DNA of 64,000 nt from contig NC_018315.1 in NCBI RefSeq assembly GCF_000234665.1, forward strand, positions 248,001-312,000, in the 5' to 3' direction. Shown here piece after piece: positions 40,913-48,655 of the stretch. The position numbers were made by a program, and so were the translations under genes. Origin of the DNA: Leishmania mexicana MHOM/GT/2001/U1103. Its lineage: Eukaryota; Euglenozoa; Kinetoplastea; Trypanosomatida; Trypanosomatidae. The stretch's first letter is position 1. Each line of letters begins with the position of its first letter. The notes under the pieces were generated by a model. That model searched no databases. It was not told the DNA's origin and worked only from the letters and a program-made list of their open reading frames with translations.

Positions 40913-42144
40913 GACAGTTCAAAGGGAGGAGGGCGCGCTATAAAGAAGGCAACGGCAAGCAGGGGTGCATGCGCCTCGGTGCGCACCTGCGCATGTGTTT
41001 GTGTAGAGGTTGGTCTAGACCTACCGCGAGGGAACGGGGGGGGCAGGTGTGTGTGTGTGCGATGTGAGGGCGCAGAGTCAAAGGAAAGTGTGGTGACGTC
41101 GGGTGTCTGCCTTCGCGGTCCCCCGTTTTTCTCTCTGTGCGCCTCCTAAGTGTCTCCCGCCCCCACCCCCTTCCTCCTCCTCCCTGCTGGGCCGCGTTGC
41201 GCATGGGCCGTGGCCTTTGTGCGATTTCTTTGCGCAGCGCATCGGCGGCAGCTTCGTCTCCTCTTTGGCTGCACGGCAGTGCAGGACGACCCGGCAGCCG
41301 ACGCGGTGTTACGTCACACACACACACGCACGCACGCGAGTACGGAGCACCTTTGATGCGGTGCTGTAATTTGTCTATGATTTTTCCTTTCTCTCCTCGC
41401 GCCCTTCTCTCTCTCTTCGGCTCTCGCAAAGTCGTGCTTGCCCCGCTTGCTCGGTCCTCTTCACCTCTCTCTCTCATGTCCCCTCCCCCTCCCGCTCACT
41501 CGACGAGGTGACGGTGAGTGGTAGGCCAGGTGGGGGGTGGGGGCCGAGGCGAGGACGACATCAACAGAGGGACGTGGCGAACGACAGAGGGCGTGAGGGC
41601 GAGTGTGTGCGAGAGAGGCTCATTTTCTTCGAAGAAAAAACATGAAAAAGAGCGACACCACGCAGCTCCAAAGGTTGGCAGGCGTGATGGTAGCTCGGCG
41701 GTGTCGATGCTTGCCGAGCCACCCATGCGAACCGCAACAAAACGCGCGCGAGGCCAGCTGTGAAGGCACGTAGCAGCGCGTTTCGCATGCACAAGTGAGT
41801 GTCTCTGCTCCAGGCATCTCCTCGCCAGACGCAGTCGTATGGGGACTCCGTGCGAAAATGCCGCCTACCACGAAGCAGAGCAGAGGACGTACAGCGCACA
41901 CCCGACTCGACTTACTCCGCTGCTTCCTTCTCTCCCAACCGCCTGTTTTTTTTTTCGCGTCTCTACCTTGCACTGGTCGACTCGGAACGCCGCCAACAAC
42001 ACATGCCACAATGCTCATGATCACTACGCGACCACCACGTCACCGTCCACCTCCTACCTATCCCTCAACTGTGTGCCCACACCACACCTTTGCTCAGCCT
42101 CGAGTCTATTCCTCTCTCCGCTCCATTTCCCGTCGCACGCAACG
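40913..42144. other. Spacer between the S21 copies
   Basis: No gene is supported. The flanks of the two S21 copies are unrelated apart from about 10 nt immediately before the ATG (CGCACGCAACG). Pyrimidine tracts occur at 41375-41480 and 42029-42140. Confidence 0.6.
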
Positions 42145-42624
42145 ATGGCCACCATTGGTATGTTCAACGAGGAGGGCGAGAATGTCGACCTCTACATCCC
42201 GCGCAAGTGCCACGCGACCAACACGCTGATTGAGGCGCACGACCACGCCGCCGTGCAGATCTCGATCGCGAACGTTGGCCCGAACGGCGTGATCAACGGC
42301 ACGACGACGACGCTGTGCATTGCCGGCTACCTGCGCTCGCAGGGCGAGTCGGACCACGCGATCAACCACATCACGATCGACCGCGGCATCATGCGCATCA
42401 AGACCGGCAAGCCGAAGCGCGTGTCCAAGTCGAAGTCGAAGAAGCCTACCGCTGGTGCTGCTGGCCAGAAGGGTGCGCGCCCGCCTGCCCAGAAGGGTGC
42501 CCGCCCGTCTGGCCAGAAGGGTGCCCGCCCGCCTGCCCAGAAGGGTGCCCGCCCGCCTGCCCAGAAGGGTGCTCGCCCGCCTGCCCAGAAGGGTGCCGCT
42601 CCGGCTCGCAAGAACCGCGCGTAA
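42145..42624 (+). CDS. RPS21: 40S ribosomal protein S21, copy 2 (short tail)
   Basis: A 159-residue tandem paralogue of the gene at 40409. The eS21 core is identical in DNA and protein, but the C-terminal tail has six rather than seven QKGARPPA-type units (42466-42606), and the last codons differ silently (CGC GCG against CGT GCT). Since the flanking UTRs are unrelated, the coding region has probably been homogenised by gene conversion, while each copy keeps its own mRNA control. A candidate acceptor AG is at 42096-42097. Confidence 0.95.
   Translation: MATIGMFNEEGENVDLYIPRKCHATNTLIEAHDHAAVQISIANVGPNGVINGTTTTLCIAGYLRSQGESDHAINHITIDRGIMRIKTGKPKRVSKSKSKKPTAGAAGQKGARPPAQKGARPSGQKGARPPAQKGARPPAQKGARPPAQKGAAPARKNRA
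42466..42606 (+). repeat. In-frame 24-bp tandem repeat, six units
   Basis: The same QKGARPPA-type array as in the first S21 gene, one unit shorter. Confidence 0.95.
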
Positions 42625-45160
42625 ACGAATAATGGAGAGTGGAAGGGTGAAGACTTGGCGACGGCGAAGCAACGGACGCAAGCGACGGGAGCGCGCGTGA
42701 AACGTGCAGCGCGAGAGTGCGCGCGGACAGGCCCACGCAGCCTCTCTGTCACTCGCCTCGTTCGTCTTTGTGCCGCTGTTCCGTGTCCGCCTCTTGTCCC
42801 CACCCTCTCTCGGCTCTCTTGTGCGCGCGCCGTTTGTGTTCCCCATCACGGCGACGTCGGGAGGGGGATGAAGCGGTTGTTCTTGGAGGCCACGTGATCG
42901 CCTCTAGCACCCGTGTGCTTGTCGACACATGCGGCCATCTACTTCCTTGGTCAAGTCCTTCTTCTATTCAGCTTTCCTCACCGAGGTCGGCGCATCGCAG
43001 CGCAGGGGCTCACCCAACGAGCACACGCCTACACGCACGCGCGGTAGTGTGGACGAGAAGCTCATTCAAGTTGTGTATTGTCTCTCTCTCCGTCCAGGTC
43101 CGTGTGTGGGCAGCTTCTAAAGATGTGATGGGCACGTCTAGTGTGTGTGGGGGGGGAGCAGGGATTGGTGCGAGGACCACTAACCTCGTGTAGGTGACGG
43201 CGACGAGGGGGCACGTGAGGCGCAACACCATCGGTGATACCCCCCGCATCTCTTTGCTAGGTGCACTGCACCTCCCTGCTTCGGCATTTTGTTTCTTGCT
43301 ATCGTGTGCCGCGCACGGACTCGCTTACACCGCCTGTTCTTCTGACCCTACCGCTGTCCTTGTTGGACTCGGTTTGGATGGGGAGTGGCAGGGGTGGCGC
43401 GCTGGTAGCGCCGGGGCCGGTGGCAGGCGACACACACGTAGGCGGAGAAGGGAGGTGCGAGGGACTGGCAATGACAAGGTAGTTCTGGTGTACTTTATAA
43501 TCGACCTTGACTGGGGCGCTTCTGCATTCTCTCCAGCTCGCACGAGGAGGATAAGAAGACTTGCAGAGCTGCGAAAAGTGTGGTGAAGGGTGGGGGTGGC
43601 AGAGAAGGCAACGGCGAGTAGGGGGTCGCAGAAGAGGGCATAGGTGGTCTTCATGCATAGACCCGCACAAGCGGGCCGCAGAGAGCACGCCTCCTATCTC
43701 CATTCCCCTATCCCTGCTCTGCGGGGTCGTTCCTCTCCGACCCTCTCCTCCCCACGCGCGGCTTCTCTTCGGTTTTCTTTTCACTCTCCCCCCTGTGCAG
43801 CTCGGAGCTGCCTCACAGCGGCAAGCTAGCAGCGTCGGTTGGCCCTTCTCTCTGTTATCTTTCCGATATGTCACTACTTTCCGCTTGCTGTGCCGCCGCT
43901 TGCTCACATGTAGCTCTCGCCTTCTCCCGCTTCGTGTCGCTTCTTGTGATGGACGATCAGGTACAGCTGGAGCGAAGCCACGGCCCAGTGAACGGGGTGG
44001 GAGGCTACCGTCACCCATCAGGAGGACGGTCAGTCGCACTGCACCGAAGTCTGGGGTGTGATGGCGGGTGGGTGGCTTAGGGTCAGGCGATATCGTGTAG
44101 CGTTTCTTTGGCTCCTTCAGCATGCGAGAGGGCAGAGCGACGGCGTGATGAGAGGGCGCAAGCGATGGAAAGGTGATTGGACACACGTAATTTGGATTCG
44201 AAGGGGAGGGTCTCTGCCAGATAGGGGGGAGGGAGGAGGAGGAGGAGGTGAGTAAGCACGCACACGTTGGCACGTGTATGCACATCACCTCTTACTCGTG
44301 GTGGTGGTTTCTTTTCATTTTTCTGTCTTTTTTGCGCTGAGCGATTGCGGGTTTTGGGGCGCAGCGGGAGCGGAAGAGGGAGGGGGAGGGGGGTTAACGC
44401 ACGGCGACAGCGCAGACTCTTGCGTCCCCCCCTTCCCTCCCTCCCTCTCTCTCGCTTGCTGCGCTGCTCCCCTCCCTCTCCATGACTCACGCCTCATTTT
44501 CAGCATGAAAAGCAACGAACAAAACAGACAGACAGGCACAGCAACCAGCTCAGAGTAAAAACCGATGTGGTGGTGATTGGCGCCTTTGGCGCCATGCCGC
44601 CGACAGCGATGGAGGGCTCTCTGTGTGTGACGGTGACTCAGAGAGAAAGCGGGCAGGTCGGGATAGGGCGGAGGAAAGACCAGCAAGGTGTACGTAGTTG
44701 TTCACGTCGTTGTTAAGGAGCATCAACGCACCACTTTTTCCTCCCCCTCCCTCTCTTTCTCTCTGGGGGCTTTCGATCTCTAATACGCACACATGCAACA
44801 CCTGCTGCACTGTCGCACCGAGGTGCCAGCCGAGTTGTGCTTCCCGATGTTCCTGCTTGCACCTTCATCGCAGTGCCTATGCTGCACCCCCTCCGATCGT
44901 CACACATCGCTGTGCTTTCTCATCTCTCTATCTCATCCATCCTCCTCCTCGGCCGTCGCCTTTTTCTTGTATTTTTTTTTCGATGCCGACCTCCTTGCAT
45001 CGTTGATCGGTGTGGGATGTGCCACTGGACGGACAAGTCTCGGCGAAATGGGGGAGGGTGTGGGGCATCTCGTGTGTGGTTTTCTGAAGCGCACGCGCGC
45101 CCACCGATCTTCTTTTTCCGCTGTGCACCAGGACGTGCGGTAAGAGAGCGAGCCGTCGCC
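42625..45160. other. 2.5-kb spacer after the S21 pair
   Basis: No gene is supported. The 130-codon frame at 43194-43586 begins with GTG, and that at 43561-44061 with TTG; neither looks protein-like. G-rich DNA lies near 44360-44395 and pyrimidine tracts near 44725-44765 and 44920-44980. Confidence 0.55.
45106..45131 (+). promoter_or_regulatory. Candidate polypyrimidine tract and AG acceptor for the CX9C gene
   Basis: GATCTTCTTTTTCCGCTG, then CACCAG with AG at 45130-45131, would give a 29-nt 5'UTR. Confidence 0.45.
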
Positions 45161-45928
45161 ATGTCCGGCGTTAACGCGTGGGGGCACATGCACACCCCCG
45201 CGAAGCAGTCACAGTTCACGCTGGATATGTTTGAGGAGTGGAAGGCGAAGCAGAACGAAGACATCGCCCAACGCGGCGCCGACCGCGATCCGGCAGTGGA
45301 GGAGGAGCACAACCGCTACATGCTGCGGCAGAACCTGAACGCCTACGTGTGCTACAAGGAACTGGACAGCTACACGACATGCCTCGAGGACAAGAAGCTG
45401 ATCCGTCGTCGCGACGACGACGGTGCGAGTGGCGGCGGGAGCGGTTTCTCCATTGCGTCGTCCTTTGAAATCAACACCCGGAACAAGGTGAATGAGAAGC
45501 TGTGTCGGACACCACACAACGCGTACGTCTCGTGCATGAGCTCGCAGAAAAACCAAGAGCTAGTGCTGCAATCGGCAACTCTTGAGCCGCACTGCACAGA
45601 GCGCCGCGCCAAATTGTTTCACTGCCTACGCGAGAACCAGGTGCCAGAGGCGCAGATGAACACGCCGCAGTGCACGGACACCTACCGGAGTCTTCTCCGT
45701 TGTGGGCTGAACCACCTGTGGAACCACTACTGGCGCGAGATAACGAAATTTAGCGACACGGACGAGTTCCACCTCTACGAACTCTCACGCGACGACAACA
45801 AGAAGCAGGCCTATCTGCGCGCCCTCACCACGTCGGAGGCGCAGCGGCAAGTGCATCTGCGCGAGGAGCGAGATATGATGCTCGGCTACTACCTGGACCC
45901 TAATGATGCGCAGAAGGGCGACTCGTGA
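45161..45928 (+). CDS. Tetra-CX9C (twin CHCH) mitochondrial protein
   Basis: A 255-residue soluble protein with exactly four CX9C motifs: Cys64-Cys74 (CYKELDSYTTC), Cys115-Cys125 (CRTPHNAYVSC), Cys145-Cys155 (CTERRAKLFHC) and Cys171-Cys181 (CTDTYRSLLRC). These would form two coiled-coil-helix-coiled-coil-helix hairpins held by disulphides. The first pair is split by a Ser/Gly insert (about 84-100). CX9C proteins are imported into the mitochondrial intermembrane space by an oxidative relay. Trypanosomatids have Erv1 but no recognised Mia40, so this is a likely substrate of that reduced pathway. There is no TM or presequence, as expected for the class. It may be a respiratory-complex or ATP-synthase accessory subunit, but which one cannot be told. 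The ATG at 45161 is in a CGCCATG context; the longer frame from 44837 is UTR. Confidence 0.85.
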   Translation: MSGVNAWGHMHTPAKQSQFTLDMFEEWKAKQNEDIAQRGADRDPAVEEEHNRYMLRQNLNAYVCYKELDSYTTCLEDKKLIRRRDDDGASGGGSGFSIASSFEINTRNKVNEKLCRTPHNAYVSCMSSQKNQELVLQSATLEPHCTERRAKLFHCLRENQVPEAQMNTPQCTDTYRSLLRCGLNHLWNHYWREITKFSDTDEFHLYELSRDDNKKQAYLRALTTSEAQRQVHLREERDMMLGYYLDPNDAQKGDS

Positions 45929-47486
45929 GGACCAGAGGGTGGAGAGGGGGAGGGGGGAGGAGGCGGCTTAGGGGCGAGATAGAGGAGTTTGCTCTTGCGT
46001 GCGGGGCACCGATTGCTCGGCACCGTGTGTGCGCCTGACCGTTCTGTGTGCCTTCTTCCCTCCTTCGCTCTCTGCACTCGTAAGCCGCGGGTGAGGCTGT
46101 GGCACTTCTTGGCATGGAAAGTGTTTTTGCCGCGTACACGCTTGCCCGTGTGCACACACTGTGGGGGCGGGGGAGGGGGGCGAATGGCATCGCCGTGCTG
46201 TGCTGAACGGACACCACTGCGGTCGGCTCAACCGCAGCGCTGGCGGTAAGGGAGCTGCCCGAACCCGTGTGCTCTGGAGCGGAGTAGGGACCTTTCGTCG
46301 CGAACATTACAGTGATGCGCGTATCGCGTACCTCAGCGAAAGTCAGTGAGCGCGACAGCAGGGCCCAAGGAGCAGGCGCGAGAGAAGCACTCTTTTCTTT
46401 TCAGAGGCCACACTGCGAAGCACCGCATCGGGGCGATTGTGCAACTCACACCCTCGCAGCTGTGCGCCAGAACATCTAGGGTGGACTGACGGGGAGATGA
46501 AAGGGCATCAGCAACAAGGCGAGACGCGGCGTGGGGAGAGGAGGGCGGTGGTGGCCGTGCGACTGTGCTTGTGCGTGTGTGCCACTGCGCTTCAAGCGAT
46601 CCCTACTCGATGGTGCTCAACCGCACCATTGCAGCTCATCATTGCCCCTGCGGATTGTTGCTCGTAGAGTCTTCCTGCCATATGAGTGACTCTTAGCGCC
46701 TGCACACCGATGCCCCTCTCGCTCGTTTCCATCCACCTGTGACCCCCCTCCTCCTCCTCCTCCTCCTCCAACACACACATAGACACACCGTCGCTCATCG
46801 ACATGTATACAGGTGTGTGTATTCTTGCTACCCGAAATCGGTGTGTGCTCGGACGGTGGGGATGAGAGGAGAGGAGGAAGCGCGCCCGAGAACTGAAGCG
46901 GCCTCTCACGAGCCTCATCAATGGAATCCGTAGCACCTTGTGTTCACCTTTCGACACACACTCCCTCGACTGCTGCTGTCCCCTCGATAGTCACAAGGCT
47001 CGCCTTTCTGGCCTACGTGAAGCTCCTCTGGGACCCCCTTCCCCGCCTACTATGCCCGCACTCGCCCCACGTTGGAGGCGGCACCTCCAGCTAGGGTGTT
47101 GTGCGTAGAGCTACCAAATCCAGAGGCCCCCCTGAAAAAAAATGCAACTCGCCAAATGTCTAGAGTTTCCCCCCGGGAGATTCACGCTCCTGCGCGCTCA
47201 GCTGTCCCACGGTGACCATGGTTGGAGGGGGAGGGGGCGGTGAGACGCCGAGCACTCTTTTATACTCTCTACTCCCCCCCTCTCTGCATGGAGGGGCAGG
47301 CGGGCGGGGCGGGGAGGGGAACGCATCTGCGCGCATGTGTCTGGCCTCTCTCACCACCCACTACCCACCCCACCTCTTCCGCCTTTGGTTCCGCGGAGAA
47401 ACCGCAGGCACACATAATTCCCTGCACTTTACATCATTGTTCACCTCTGCTTCGCTTCTCTCCCTCTCCTTCATCCACTTTTAGCC
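45929..47486. other. Spacer before the MIC27-like gene
   Basis: No gene is supported. It contains a G-rich run near 46163-46182, a (CTC)n run at 46748-46769 and pyrimidine tracts at 47347-47380 and 47440-47482. The block 46960-47160 has a more even, GC-balanced composition and could be an old SIDER remnant, but I cannot confirm it. Confidence 0.5.
46748..46769. repeat. (CTC)n trinucleotide repeat
   Basis: Seven CTC units in spacer DNA. Confidence 0.85.
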
Positions 47487-47930
47487 ATGCCGGACTCACA
47501 GACGGTGCGGACGCTTGTCCTTTGGAACGGCGAGTGGCCGTACGTGAAGCGTGGTGTGTCGGAGGTGCGTGCCGTTGCGGCAGGTGTCATTGCTTCCGCC
47601 AATGCTCTTGTTGACGTGCCGGCCTACTTGGCGCGAGCGCGCAAGTACACGGCAGTGGCCGATGACTTTGTTACGGCGCAGTCGGCGAGGGCGAGCTCCA
47701 CATTAGAGTCGCATCAGTGGGTAGTGCCGGCGGCCGGGATCGCGCTGGCGAGCGTGTACGTTGTCGTGCGAAGCGCGTCGTGGGGCGGCGCCATAATGAT
47801 GCGCAACGGTCTGGTCACAGCAGGGGCGCTGACGGCGTTCATGTTCCCACGCGAAATTGTGCATCACGTCGACAGCGCGATGCCGTTTCAAGCCCCGTGG
47901 TCGATCAGCGAGCAGAAGAGCGAGAGCTAG
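47487..47930 (+). CDS. Small membrane protein resembling MIC26/MIC27 (apolipoprotein O family)
   Basis: A 147-residue protein with an amphipathic N-terminal helix region (about 25-70) and two hydrophobic segments (about 78-96 and 105-120). The second ends in AFMFPREIV. The plan of helical N-terminus, first TM, short basic or Gly-containing turn, second Gly/Ala-rich TM, then a YP/FP-x-x-I/V motif parallels MIC26/MIC27, MICOS subunits of the mitochondrial inner membrane. There the second TM is followed by a YPQQAI-type motif. The resemblance is from memory and short, so another small mitochondrial membrane protein is possible. The first ATG is used; the closest AG (47483-47484) lies 2 nt upstream, with another at 47406-47407. 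Confidence 0.8.
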   Translation: MPDSQTVRTLVLWNGEWPYVKRGVSEVRAVAAGVIASANALVDVPAYLARARKYTAVADDFVTAQSARASSTLESHQWVVPAAGIALASVYVVVRSASWGGAIMMRNGLVTAGALTAFMFPREIVHHVDSAMPFQAPWSISEQKSES

Positions 47931-48655
47931 TGAAAGCACTCGCCACTCGTGCGTGTATGTGCTCCTGTGCGCCTGCGCTTGACAAACTGCCGCGAGGGAG
48001 TGCGGCGCGGGGGGGGGGCTGTGATCACACGTTGGCGAGTGTCAGGCAAGCGGAGTTTAGGAGATAGAACAGCCCTCGGCGTGTGCTCGAGGTGTCTCGC
48101 ACAAACGAATCGCCATACCTCACTGTGTGCCTCGACTGAGGCACAGGCGGTGTTTGCACGTGTGTCTCTAGGTGCGTGTGTGAAGAAGAGTGACGCACCT
48201 CCTCGCCATCCCGCAGCTCGGGAGGCGAGGTTGGGTGTGTTACTGCCTGCAACCACCTTCTTTGCGGGGAGGGGGGGCCTGGCTAGCTGGCTGGACCAAG
48301 CAAGAGGCTGCTGGGCAGGCGTCCCACAAGAAGAGAGTGGGCTCCATTGGAGCTCTCCTTGATGACTCAAATCACCACTTGCCTTCCTACTGCCTCTCCG
48401 CGCGCCTCTCGATTTCGTAAAGATCGACGTTGATAAGAATACGTGTGTGTGTGTGCGACACAGGCTCGCATCCTCCCGTAGACATACATACTCGCCCTAC
48501 ACCGTCCCCCCCGACGCAGGAGATTGGTTGCCGCCGCATTCGCATAGCTCTTTCTTCACCAGGCCTACTGCGACACATTGACGCTGTTTGCACGTGTGCA
48601 GACACACGCGCCTAGCCGAGGTGCTGCTTCGTGACACGCATCTTGTCTCTCTCTC
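47931..48655. other. Spacer
   Basis: No gene is seen. G-rich runs lie near 48009-48018 and 48268-48278, and TC-rich DNA immediately precedes the next ATG (48638-48655). Confidence 0.55.

Noticed and set aside
40730..42606. CRISPR-like array of 24-bp repeats
   Set aside because: The repeats are contiguous, in frame and protein-coding (S21 tail), with no spacers, in a eukaryotic genome.
46960..47160. Possible tRNA, snRNA or old SIDER in a compositionally distinct block
   Set aside because: No cloverleaf boxes (TTCRA-type B box) or spliced-leader-like sequence found by eye, and similarity to the other SIDERs could not be shown.
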